Assembly: GCA_038225555.1 (NCBI GenBank)
Contig: JBBRRB010000002.1
Coordinates: 273,884-337,883 of the forward strand
Direction: 5' to 3'
DNA from: JANXQZ01 sp038225555
GTDB taxonomy: Bacteria; Acidobacteriota; Terriglobia; Bryobacterales; Bryobacteraceae
DNA: 64,000 bases
Below the pieces are notes generated by a model. It worked only from the letters and a program-made list of their open reading frames with translations, did no database searches and was not told the DNA's origin. Shown piece by piece: positions 1 to 7,217 of this stretch (within the stretch, counting starts at the first letter, position 1; each line of letters begins with the position of its first letter). The position numbers and the translations under genes were made by a program.

Positions 1-220
1 GCTTCGTCGGGGGTTCGGATTGCACTTCCGTTTCGGAGTCGTCACTATCGTCGGAATCGTCACGCTTGTTGAACCCGATAGTCGCCTCAAGCACCAGGAA
101 GACATCGTAACCCGCGCGTTTGATTTCCCCTATCGCAGCGGCAATGCGGTCGGAATCTGAGAGCGATTCGTTGATCGCGTTTCCGAGCTCCTGCATCAGG
201 TCTTTTAATTTCTCTTCCAC
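1..220 (-). CDS. Partial small acidic hypothetical protein
   Basis: The reading frame runs off the left edge of the window, so only the first 73 residues are visible. I place the start at a GTG ending at 220 because an AAAGGGG Shine-Dalgarno sequence sits about seven bases upstream; an ATG eight codons later is the alternative. The visible part has an amphipathic N-terminal helix (EEKLKDLMQELGNAINESL), a middle part with GYDVFLVLEATIGF, and then a very acidic tail rich in DDSDD and SETE. I recognise no family. It is divergent from the small membrane protein gene starting at 409, with 188 bp between them in which I see no further gene. Confidence 0.6.
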   Translation of the reverse strand, partial: MEEKLKDLMQELGNAINESLSDSDRIAAAIGEIKRAGYDVFLVLEATIGFNKRDDSDDSDDSETEVQSEPPTK

Positions 221-408
221 GCTTTGCCCCTTTTGCAATAGGTGACGGGCACCTACAGGATATCACTCTATATTCTGGATGTCCCGAAATCAAGGCGAGT
301 TTCAGGATTTTACAACCAAGGCCGCCGACCCTGGATACTCCCACTAACTATGGTAGCGCCTTCAAAGCCAAATCTTCTCCAATCTCCGCTAAGCTAGGTA
401 CAGAAAGC

Positions 409-660
409 ATGCTCAAAATGGCTGGAAAGTTCCTCCATCATATAGTGCCTGGCGTAGTACGACCGTTGCACGTACTTTGGAATCAGGTGATTGGCTTCTT
501 CTTTCTCGCCATTGCCGGGATTGTTGTGCCCTCAGCAATCCGGGACATTCGAGACCCGGAAGGTCACGTCCGGCTGATCCTGACAATACCGTTTATTCTC
601 ATATTGGTGGGATTCGGAGTGTCCTCGTTTTGGAAGGCGCGCCAAGCCTCTCGCCGCTAA
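409..660 (+). CDS. Small two-helix membrane protein of unknown function
   Basis: An 83-residue protein with two predicted membrane segments, around residues 24-42 (VIGFFFLAIAGIVVPSAI) and 55-72 (LILTIPFILILVGFGVSS), joined by a charged loop (RDIRDPEGH) and ending in a basic tail. Its TAA stop shares one base with the ATG of the downstream acyl-CoA mutase gene (TAATG), which points to translational coupling and one transcript. No family is recognised. The overlap suggests it accompanies the mutase, but no direct functional link can be read from the sequence. Confidence 0.6.
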   Translation: MLKMAGKFLHHIVPGVVRPLHVLWNQVIGFFFLAIAGIVVPSAIRDIRDPEGHVRLILTIPFILILVGFGVSSFWKARQASRR

Positions 661-2156
661 TGAACGCACCCGAACTCCCGGGATCGTTCCCATATACCCG
701 CGGCATCTATCCCGACATGTACCGGGGCCGGCTCTGGACCATGCGTCAATACGCTGGCTTCGGCACTGCGGAAGAAAGCAATCAGCGCTACCGATACCTT
801 CTCTCGCAAGGCATCACTGGACTGTCGGTCGCCTTCGATTTGCCGACGCAAATGGGCATGGATTCCGACCACGCGCTGGCAGCAGGCGAGGTAGGACGCG
901 TGGGCGTCGCCATTTGCTCGCTCGCGGACATGGACCGCTTATTCGAAGGCATTCGGCTGGACGAGATTACCACGTCGATGACGATCAACTCGACGGCGGC
1001 GATTCTTCTTAGCCTCTACGTTCTGGTTGCAAAGCGGCAGGGCGCCAATCTTCGCAAGCTGTCTGGCACGATCCAAAACGACATCTTGAAGGAATATATC
1101 GCGCGCGGAACCTACATCTATCCGCCGCGCCCGGCGATGCGGATTATCACCGACCTGTTTGCGTGGGCCGGTCGCGAATTGCCTGAGTGGAACACAATCT
1201 CAATCAGCGGTTACCACATTCGCGAAGCTGGTTCCACCGCCATTCAGGAAGTGGCTTTCACGCTAGCGAACGCCATCGCTTATATCGAAGCCGCACTTCA
1301 CGCCGGTCTTCCGGTGGACTCCTTCGCTCCGCGCTTATCCTTCTTTTTCAACGCGCATAACAACTTCCTGGAGGAAGTGGCAAAATTCCGGGCAGCCCGC
1401 AGCCTGTATGCAAAGATCATGCGCGACCGCTTTCGAGCGCAGAATCCGCGCTCGCTGATGCTGCGCTTTCACGCGCAGACCGCCGGCTCGTCCCTGACCG
1501 CTCAGCAACCTGACGTGAACGTCGTGCGGGTTTCGCTTCAGGCCCTGGCAGCGGTACTGGGCGGAGCGCAATCGCTCCACACCAATTCTCGCGACGAAGC
1601 TCTGTCGTTGCCAACCGAGGAGTCGGCCCGGCTGGCGCTTCGGACGCAGCAGATTATCGCTCATGAAAGCGGGGCTGTGAACACGGCCGATCCGTTGGGC
1701 GGCAGCCGCTATATCGAACAATTGACCGAGGAGATCGAAGCGGGCGCCAAGGACTACATTGACCGGATCGATGACATGGGCGGCACTCTGGCGGCCATTG
1801 AAAACAACTTCATCCAGAACGAGATCCAGAATGCCGCCTACGAGTACCAGCAAGAAATCGAAAAGGGCCAACGCATCATCGTTGGAGTGAACAAGTTCCG
1901 TCAGGAATCCTCCGCCCCGATTCGCACCTTTCGGCTCGACCCGGAACTTGAAAGGCAGCAGGTCGACCGGCTGCGCGAGTTGCGCGCCTCCCGCGACAAC
2001 GTCGAAGTTCAACGCTGCCTGACCCTCCTGGAAGCGGCGGCCCGCAGCGGAGACAATCTAATGCCGCACATCTTGGCTTCTTGCGAGGGGAATGCCACTG
2101 TGGGAGAGATCTCCGATCGGCTTCGCACGGTGTTTGGGGAATACCGGGAGCGGTAG
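660..2156 (+). CDS. Acyl-CoA mutase (methylmalonyl-CoA mutase family), large catalytic subunit
   Basis: 498 residues matching the TIM-barrel catalytic domain of B12-dependent acyl-CoA mutases such as methylmalonyl-CoA and isobutyryl-CoA mutase large subunits. Family signatures include SGTIQNDILKEYIARGTYIY, the substrate-loop region SGYHIREAG, and RFHAQTAGSSLTAQQP. The C-terminal cobalamin-binding domain with its DxHxxG motif is absent, so the enzyme would need a separate small B12-binding subunit, which is not in this window. I chose the ATG at 660 over an in-frame start at 477, because the upstream extension is only the shadow of the small membrane protein gene. The substrate (methylmalonyl-, isobutyryl- or another acyl-CoA) cannot be assigned with certainty. 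Confidence 0.93.
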   Translation: MNAPELPGSFPYTRGIYPDMYRGRLWTMRQYAGFGTAEESNQRYRYLLSQGITGLSVAFDLPTQMGMDSDHALAAGEVGRVGVAICSLADMDRLFEGIRLDEITTSMTINSTAAILLSLYVLVAKRQGANLRKLSGTIQNDILKEYIARGTYIYPPRPAMRIITDLFAWAGRELPEWNTISISGYHIREAGSTAIQEVAFTLANAIAYIEAALHAGLPVDSFAPRLSFFFNAHNNFLEEVAKFRAARSLYAKIMRDRFRAQNPRSLMLRFHAQTAGSSLTAQQPDVNVVRVSLQALAAVLGGAQSLHTNSRDEALSLPTEESARLALRTQQIIAHESGAVNTADPLGGSRYIEQLTEEIEAGAKDYIDRIDDMGGTLAAIENNFIQNEIQNAAYEYQQEIEKGQRIIVGVNKFRQESSAPIRTFRLDPELERQQVDRLRELRASRDNVEVQRCLTLLEAAARSGDNLMPHILASCEGNATVGEISDRLRTVFGEYRER

Positions 2157-2176
2157 ACTCCCTGCTAACATAATCA

Positions 2177-2806
2177 ATGTCTATGCCTGCGATTACAGAG
2201 CCGGAGGTTTTCGACGAGTCAGATTTAGTGGCTCGCGCCCGAGGGGGCGATGCTTCCGCCTTCAATCAACTTGTGATTCAGTATGAGCGCAAGGTCTTCC
2301 GCCTTGCGAAACATATCACTCAGAACGATGAAGATGCCGAGGATGTTCTTCAGGAGAGCTTCTTAAAAGCATATGGCCATCTGGGCGATTTTCACGGCCA
2401 ATCAAAATTTTATACATGGCTGGTTCGCATTGCGGTGAACGAGTCGCTGATGAAGCTGCGCAAGCGAAAGAGCGACAAAACAGTGCCGCTTGACGAGCCG
2501 CTCGACACTGGCGAAGATACAGTGGCGCGGGAGATTGCTGTTTGGGACGAGAACCCGGAGCAGAAGTATTCTCGCGAAGAGTTAGGGGGAATTCTCGATG
2601 AAGCAGTGGACAGTCTTCGTCCAGCTTTTCGCACCGTTTTCGTGCTGCGAGACATCGAAGAACTGAGCACGGAAGAGACAGCCGATTCGTTAGGAATTTC
2701 AATTCCCGCTGTAAAGAGCCGGTTGCTTCGCGCGCGATTACAGCTAAGGGAAAAGCTTACCCGATTTTTCAAGCGCAAAGGGGACGACGTTTTTGATTAC
2801 CTGTAG
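2177..2806 (+). CDS. ECF-type RNA polymerase sigma factor (RpoE-like)
   Basis: 209 residues with the two-domain layout of extracytoplasmic-function sigma factors. Region 2 spans about residues 25-100, with ALxxQYERKVFRLAKHI-like and DAEDVLQESFLKAY motifs and the promoter-melting FYTWLVRIAVNESL stretch. Region 4 spans about residues 135-195, with FVLRDIEELSTEE followed by the helix-turn-helix IPAVKSRLLRARLQLREKL. Two small zinc-finger genes follow directly and overlap its stop codon, the usual arrangement of an ECF sigma factor with its anti-sigma factor. The start has no obvious strong ribosome binding site, and an internal ATG two codons downstream is equally possible. It probably directs transcription of an envelope-stress or similar regulon. 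Confidence 0.93.
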   Translation: MSMPAITEPEVFDESDLVARARGGDASAFNQLVIQYERKVFRLAKHITQNDEDAEDVLQESFLKAYGHLGDFHGQSKFYTWLVRIAVNESLMKLRKRKSDKTVPLDEPLDTGEDTVAREIAVWDENPEQKYSREELGGILDEAVDSLRPAFRTVFVLRDIEELSTEETADSLGISIPAVKSRLLRARLQLREKLTRFFKRKGDDVFDYL

Positions 2807-2960
2807 ACAGTTCCTCGACGAACTGAACCACTTTGCGGACTCCCGTGAGGCGTTCAACTCGGAGCTTCGACAAAAGCTGGAATCTCACTCGAACCAATGT
2901 CCGAATTGCTCGATCGTGTGGGAAGCCAATAAGAGGGGGCAACGCTTTGACGACCTGTAG
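2793..2960 (+). CDS. Short zinc-finger anti-sigma-like protein, copy 1
   Basis: A 55-residue reading frame starting with TTG inside the end of the sigma factor gene (14-base overlap), preceded by an AAAGGGG ribosome binding site. It starts LITCRQFLDELNHFAD and carries the zf-HC2-type zinc motif HSNQCPNC (H-x3-C-x2-C), as in ZAS-type anti-sigma factors. It stops soon after the zinc motif and lacks the helical tail of copy 2. Its last residues (FDDL) resemble the end of the sigma factor (FDYL), so it looks like one unit of a tandem duplication. It may be a functional mini anti-sigma factor or a truncated relic. Confidence 0.65.
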   Translation: MITCRQFLDELNHFADSREAFNSELRQKLESHSNQCPNCSIVWEANKRGQRFDDL

Positions 2961-3219
2961 ACAGTTTCTCAGCGAACTCAACGATTTCCTCGACCCCAAT
3001 GAGATGATTGACGCCGAGCTTCGGCGAAAGTTGGAATCTCACTTAAATGAGTGCCCGAATTGCTGGGTAGTCTGCGACACCACCAAAAAAACAATCCAGA
3101 TCTATAAGGGGATGCAACCCCAGGTAATCCCCAGCGATGTCCATGAGCGTCTTCTGAAAGCTCTAGAGAAAAAGATGAAGCCGGGTGACGACAAGGCCGA
3201 AGGCAGCCACCCCGGTTAG
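2947..3219 (+). CDS. Zinc-finger anti-sigma factor, copy 2
   Basis: 90 residues from a TTG start that overlaps the stop of copy 1 by 14 bases, with an AGAGGGGG ribosome binding site just upstream. The N-terminal part (LTTCRQFLSELNDFLD) and the zinc motif HLNECPNC match copy 1 closely at both DNA and protein level. A further 40 residues follow, including a helix (PSDVHERLLKALEKKM) typical of small cytoplasmic anti-sigma factors. No membrane segment is present, so it would act in the cytoplasm, perhaps sensing redox state or metals through the His-Cys-Cys site. Probable role: holding the adjacent ECF sigma factor inactive. Confidence 0.75.
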   Translation: MTTCRQFLSELNDFLDPNEMIDAELRRKLESHLNECPNCWVVCDTTKKTIQIYKGMQPQVIPSDVHERLLKALEKKMKPGDDKAEGSHPG

Positions 3220-3518
3220 CTGCTCGCCGACCGCAGCATCCCGAAAACGGCCAGAGATTCGGGATCGAAGCCATACTCCTCCAATGCCATTTTGACTTCA
3301 GCAACATGGGTGGAATAGGCGGGGAACTCTACGGTTACAGCACTAAGATGGTGCATCAATTCCGGATTTACCGGGAATTCCAAACCTGCCAAGGCTTCCA
3401 GTAATTCTTCTAGATTGCGCGGGTCCACAGACACGCTCATCAGAATTAATTCGCCTTCCACTCCGAGGAGAGGAGGTGTTTCAAGCGCTAATCCCGCCGG
3501 ATTCAGACAGCCATTCAT
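3216..3518 (-). CDS. Small ACT-like domain protein behind an attenuator-type leader
   Basis: I choose the ATG at 3518 because a perfect AGGAGG lies nine bases upstream; this gives 100 residues. The pattern of a beta strand (ELILMSVSVDP), helix (NLEELLEALAGL), strand (LSAVTVEFPA) and helix (VAEVKMALEEYGFD) resembles the ferredoxin-like ACT fold used for small-molecule binding, but sequence identity to a named family is not clear to me. The gene converges on the anti-sigma gene with a 4-base overlap. Its 5' untranslated region holds a terminator/antiterminator pair (see the 3575-3684 entry), so expression is probably controlled by transcription attenuation. Function is unknown; sensing or regulation is an inference. 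Confidence 0.6.
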   Translation of the reverse strand: MNGCLNPAGLALETPPLLGVEGELILMSVSVDPRNLEELLEALAGLEFPVNPELMHHLSAVTVEFPAYSTHVAEVKMALEEYGFDPESLAVFGMLRSASS

Positions 3519-3574
3519 GAATGCAAGCCTCCTCATTGTGGAGCAACGGAGCTCCTGGAAGCGACTCGGCCCAA

Positions 3575-3603
3575 TAAAAAGCCCCTGGCGCAAGGCACAG
3601 GGG
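3575..3603 (-). terminator. Rho-independent terminator within the leader
   Basis: The minus strand reads CCCCTG, a ten-base loop, CAGGGG, then CTTTTTATT. It lies 57-85 bases before the start codon of the small ACT-like gene, so it acts as an attenuator rather than at the end of a gene. Confidence 0.65.
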
Positions 3604-3684
3604 ATCGAGTTTCGTTAAGACCGATCCGCCTTTAGCACTTTTTATCGTGGTTGCAATTAGCAGGCTCCGCGAAATTCGAAGCCT
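3575..3684 (-). promoter_or_regulatory. Structured leader with mutually exclusive terminator and antiterminator; possible riboswitch
   Basis: On the minus strand, upstream of the gene at 3518, an 8-bp hairpin (AGGCTTCG/CGGAGCCT, 3662-3684) is followed by single-stranded TTGCAACCAC and AGTGCTAAA segments. A stem then pairs GGATCG (3622-3627) with CGATCC (3602-3607) and extends by AAGGC/GCCTT (3628-3632 with 3592-3596). The same bases are needed for a terminator hairpin CCCCTG/CAGGGG (3582-3603) followed by a U run. The GCAACC and GTGCTAA words resemble the SAM-I riboswitch core, but a canonical P3 helix cannot be drawn, so ligand identity is open. Confidence 0.5.
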
Positions 3685-3773
3685 TAAATCAATCCACGTT
3701 CATTCAAAGAGTATCACCGGAATAGCAGGTTTGCAATAGAAATTTTAATGTTCGGGAAGGCGACCGCTAGCGA

Positions 3774-3935
3774 TTAGAATTGCTTTCGGCTTCTGAGAGC
3801 CAGTGCGATTTCTTCGAGGCTCCGGCTGATCTCTGCAAACGTATGCCCGATCCGCACAATGGCTTGTACGAACACGAATATTGCCACAGCAACGGTTCCA
3901 TAGAAGGCGACAGCGAGCATCTCCATAACTCTCAT
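3774..3935 (-). CDS. Small single-pass membrane protein
   Basis: About 53 residues with one hydrophobic helix (MLAVAFYGTVAVAIFVFVQA) followed by an amphipathic, possibly coiled-coil tail (TFAEISRSLEEIALALRSRK). The start is uncertain: a GTG at 3977, the ATG at 3935, and an ATG at 3920 with GAGAG eight bases upstream are all in frame. It lies on the same strand as the hypothetical gene at 3989-4402 and upstream of the attenuator leader. No family is recognised, and small proteins of this kind are easily overcalled. Confidence 0.4.
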   Translation of the reverse strand: MRVMEMLAVAFYGTVAVAIFVFVQAIVRIGHTFAEISRSLEEIALALRSRKQF

Positions 3936-3988
3936 CGTACCGAAATTAAATGCCCACCCCGGCTGTCGCCCTGCCACGGAAGCGGGGT

Positions 3989-4402
3989 CTAAAACGCTTT
4001 TAAAGCCGACGCGATTACCGCCTGTACGGCCGGTATTCGGGTGAACATGCTGGCTATGGCATTGTTTTGCGGAAGCAGCCGTTGCAGGACCGTAACAAGC
4101 GTACCTGTGGGATCGTCGCTAGCGGCCGCATCCCGAATGCTGCTTCGGAATTGGGCGATGTTAAACTCTTCGCACCCCGGAATAGCTAAGCGGCCAAAGA
4201 AGTTGACCGGGAGTGGCGAGATGTAGTTGTTGCCTCGCAGTTCAGGCTCGCCGATGATATTGTTATACTGCGTTCGGACATACCGATCGCCCAACTGGAT
4301 GCACAATCCGGCTGCAAGTTCGTTGTTCAAGTGGTCGACTTCGGCCAGCGTCATATTCTTGCTAGGATCGGTGGAAGCCCAGTCGCGTGCTGATTGACTC
4401 AT
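3989..4402 (-). CDS. Hypothetical protein
   Basis: 137 residues from an ATG at 4402, chosen because GAAGGAA lies about nine bases upstream; an in-frame ATG at 4444 would add 14 residues. No signal peptide or membrane segment is apparent. The protein is mixed alpha/beta with an asparagine-rich middle (YNNIIGEPELRGNNYISP) and a hydrophobic C-terminus (RIPAVQAVIASALKAF). I recognise no domain. It is followed by the small membrane protein gene on the same strand, so the two may be co-transcribed. Confidence 0.55.
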   Translation of the reverse strand: MSQSARDWASTDPSKNMTLAEVDHLNNELAAGLCIQLGDRYVRTQYNNIIGEPELRGNNYISPLPVNFFGRLAIPGCEEFNIAQFRSSIRDAAASDDPTGTLVTVLQRLLPQNNAIASMFTRIPAVQAVIASALKAF

Positions 4403-4511
4403 AATAAGTGATTCCTTCGCAGGCCATTCCTGCTGACCCAACACTATCCTGCCGTCCCGCGATCTCGAAGCTCGTCTGTGGCTAAATGACTGGAACGAAA
4501 AGAGAAGAAAA

Positions 4512-4965
4512 ATGATCGAGGCTGTTACTCAACATCAGGCGAGGCTAATACGGGAGAGTTTCGACTCAATGCGCGACGAACCGGGCGCGGTGGCCCTGCT
4601 CTTTTACGGGCGCCTTTTCAGTCTCGACCCCGAAATTGCGGTCCCTGTTCCAAATTGACATGCGGGAGCAGTCGCGCAAGCTGATAGTCATGTTAGCCAC
4701 TATCGTGGACAGCCTGGATCGGTTCGGCGAAATGACTCCCGTCCTAAGGGAACTCGGTGCCCGGCACGTGAAATACGGAGTTAAGCCAGAGCATTATAAG
4801 ACGCTCTCCTCGGCTCTGCTATGGGCCTTCGGGAAGGCGCTTGAACGCGATTATTACCCCGAGGTCCGAACTGCCTGGACAGCGGCAATCGATGCCATCA
4901 ATCGGGAAATGCTGAGCGGGGCGGATGCCGCAGCACGCGCGCCCAGAGCAGGGCCGGGATCATGA
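4512..4965 (+). pseudogene. Single-domain globin, broken by a one-base insertion
   Basis: Frame one (4512-4658) reads MIEAVTQHQARLIRESFDSM through FYGRLFSLDPEIA and then stops. The next frame continues exactly where a globin would (LFQIDMREQSRKLIVMLATI), through the proximal-histidine region GARHVKYGVKPEHY to the WTAAIDAINREML helix. Removing one C from the CCC at 4643-4645 restores an uninterrupted globin of about 150 residues, like the haem domain of flavohaemoglobins and bacterial single-domain globins. Either the gene is disrupted or the base is a sequencing error. An RBS-like AGAGAAG lies just before the ATG. Its tail overlaps the convergent MFS gene by 68 bases. Confidence 0.8.
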
Positions 4966-6186
4966 CCACCGTGCCTACGGCGATCGCGACATACCCGACC
5001 GGCACGGAACGATCCACCAGCAACCCCGCAGAATAACTCGATACCGACATGGTTAACACGCTGAAAGCAAACTCGGCGGAGAAGACACGCCCGCGGAACC
5101 GATCCTCGGTTTGAAGCTGGAGCAGCGTCGACGAGAATACCCATAAGTGGATCCTCCGGCGTGCGCAAAGACCACGGCGGCACACGCGAGCAGCAGGTTG
5201 GGAGCCAGCCCGAGCAGCACGTAACCGGTGCCGGCGGCGACAAATCCATAGAGAATGCCGGTCCGCATGCGCCGCTCGTTATCGCCTGCCCAGTATCCGC
5301 TAGCAATGGGCCCGAGAATCGCGCCCAAGCCCCGGCAGCCCATCAGCAAGCTCATGCTGAGCATGACCCCTTGGCGGGAATTAAATCCGTTCGGATGAAT
5401 CGGGAAGACCCGCTCGCCGAAGATGGGGATGATCACCCAATTGGCACCCATCAACCCCAGTCCCGCCTTTACCAGAATCGTCGAGCGGAGCCGCGCATCC
5501 TTCCAGACATAAGCGATCCCTTCCTGGATGGGCGCATAACCCAGCAAATCTCTCCATTTGAGCGGCGGAAAATTATCGGCGTGCGGCTCGGAGAACCGCA
5601 TGCGGCCTATGAGAACCGCAGATGCCAAAAACGAAACCGCGTTTAGCAGGAAGACTGTTTCGCGTCCAAAGGCAGCCGCCAGTACGCCTCCCAAGCTGAA
5701 CCCGATCGCGAAGTTAAAGGACCAGGTAGTGGAGGATAACACATTTGCGGTTACCACCTCCGACTCCGGCACGATGTTCGGAATAATGGCGCTCCTCCCC
5801 GGCTCGAAGAGCGCCCACATCATGGTTTCAACAAACAGCAAAACGTACAACAGCGGGACGTAACTCGGACTGCGCACCAAGATCATGCAGAGGACAATTC
5901 CCGCACGCATCCAATCTGCGAAGATCATCAACTTGCGGCGGCTGATGCGGTCGTTCAGAATTCCGGCGCTGGGTGCCATAAAGAATTGCGGCAGCACCTG
6001 CATCACGAAGGCCAACGCGATCGACTGGGCCTTGCCGGTGAACTCAAGCAATAAGGTGTAAATTGCGACTGCGTATATCCAGTCTCCAAGCTCGCTGACG
6101 ATCTGCGCGCTCCAAAGCAACCGGAAATTGCGATTGCTGCGGAGCAGGCGCACATAGCCTGCAAGAGATACCGGCTTCTTTTCCAT
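4898..6186 (-). pseudogene. MFS transporter (EntS-like efflux type), frameshifted near its C-terminus
   Basis: From the ATG at 6186 the frame encodes about 345 residues of a 12-helix major facilitator transporter with the MFS loop motif GILNDRISRRKLM after helix 2. Near 5141-5150 it shifts: the reading frame would end with a nonsense tail, while the -1 neighbour frame continues LWVFSSTLLQLQTEDRFRGR and two more helices down to 4898. One missing T (ACTTAT for ACTTTAT) explains this. Repaired length is about 429 residues, normal for the family. It starts ten bases after trpS and is probably co-transcribed with it. Substrate is unknown; relatives export siderophores or drugs. Confidence 0.8.
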
Positions 6187-6196
6187 GAGCGGCGCG

Positions 6197-7186
6197 TTAG
6201 CGGCTGGTGTAGAGGCCCATCCTCTGTTTCACTACATCCACCGTGGAATCCGCGATGGGCGAAACGCGCTCGCGGCCTTGTTTGAGAATCGAATCGAGGT
6301 ACCCTTCTTCGGAAATGATTTCGTTATAGCGGCTCTGGAACGGTTCCAGATGAGAGATCACCATCTCCGCAACTTGTTTCTTAGTGTCACCGTAGCGCAT
6401 GCCCGAGAAGTGCTTCCGCATCTGGTCGTCCGACCATTCCGAAAACCCTTGGAAGATGCCGAGCAAATTGCGCAAGCCGGGTCCCATTGTTTCGAAGTCC
6501 ACTGCCGGACTCGAGTCGGTAGTTGCCCGCATGATTTTCTTGCGAGCAACGTCAATGGGGTCGAGCAATGCGACGGCATGGGCCGAGCCGGTGGCCGACT
6601 TGCTCATCTTCTTTTCCGGATCGTCGAGTCCCATCACGCGGGCCCCTACCGTGGGCAGATGGGTGGCCGGGACCACGAAAGTCTCGCTGTACATCGAGTT
6701 GAAGCGCTGCGCGACGTCGCGCGTCAGTTCAAGATGCTGCGCCTGATCTTCGCCTACTGGAACAATTGCGGCTTGATAGAGCAGGATGTCGGCGGCCATC
6801 AGAACCGGGTACTGCAGCAGCCCGTCTCCAATAGTCTCTTGGGCTTGGGACTTGGCCTTGTACTGGGTCATGCGCTCCAGCCAGCCGACCGGCGTAACAC
6901 AGGTCAAGAGCCACGCCAGTTCGGCGTGCGCATGGACCGAGGATTGGACAACGATCGACGAATGCACCGGATCGATTCCGGCCGCCAGAAAGAGCGCTGC
7001 AACTTCGGCGATCTTGGACCGAAGTTCAGCGGGCGGCTGGTAGACGGTAACCGCGTGCAGATCGACAATGCAGAAGATGCTCTCGTAATCGTACTGGATT
7101 TTTACCCAGCTCTTGAGGGCTCCCAAGTAGTTGCCGATGTGAAGATTGCCGGACGGTTGCACGCCCGAAAACACGCGAGCTTTCAT
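6197..7186 (-). CDS. trpS: Tryptophanyl-tRNA synthetase
   Basis: 329 residues, the normal length for bacterial TrpRS. Class I synthetase signatures are intact: the HIGH-type HIGN at residues 16-19 and the KMSKS loop (KKMSKS) near residue 193. Other family landmarks are VFSGVQPSGNLHIGNY at the N-terminus, the dimer and tryptophan pocket region ERMTQYKAKSQ, and GEDQAQHLELTRDVAQRFN. It charges tRNA-Trp with tryptophan using ATP in the cytoplasm. The MFS gene follows after ten bases, and the methyltransferase gene at 7218 diverges from it with only 31 bases between the starts. Confidence 0.98.
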   Translation of the reverse strand: MKARVFSGVQPSGNLHIGNYLGALKSWVKIQYDYESIFCIVDLHAVTVYQPPAELRSKIAEVAALFLAAGIDPVHSSIVVQSSVHAHAELAWLLTCVTPVGWLERMTQYKAKSQAQETIGDGLLQYPVLMAADILLYQAAIVPVGEDQAQHLELTRDVAQRFNSMYSETFVVPATHLPTVGARVMGLDDPEKKMSKSATGSAHAVALLDPIDVARKKIMRATTDSSPAVDFETMGPGLRNLLGIFQGFSEWSDDQMRKHFSGMRYGDTKKQVAEMVISHLEPFQSRYNEIISEEGYLDSILKQGRERVSPIADSTVDVVKQRMGLYTSR

Positions 7187-7217
7187 GCTGGTTGTTCCAT
7201 GTTACCGTAAGGGTTAA

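Noticed and set aside
477..660. Upstream extension of the acyl-CoA mutase to 477
   Set aside because: This part is the out-of-frame shadow of the small membrane protein gene; the mutase N-terminus starts at 660.
3575..3684. A confirmed SAM-I riboswitch
   Set aside because: Only the words GCAACC and GTGCTAA match; the P1 and P3 helices and the kink-turn of SAM-I cannot be drawn, so I report it only as a possible riboswitch.
6185..7210. Plus-strand open frame of 341 codons across trpS
   Set aside because: It is antisense to a clear tryptophanyl-tRNA synthetase and encodes no recognisable domain.
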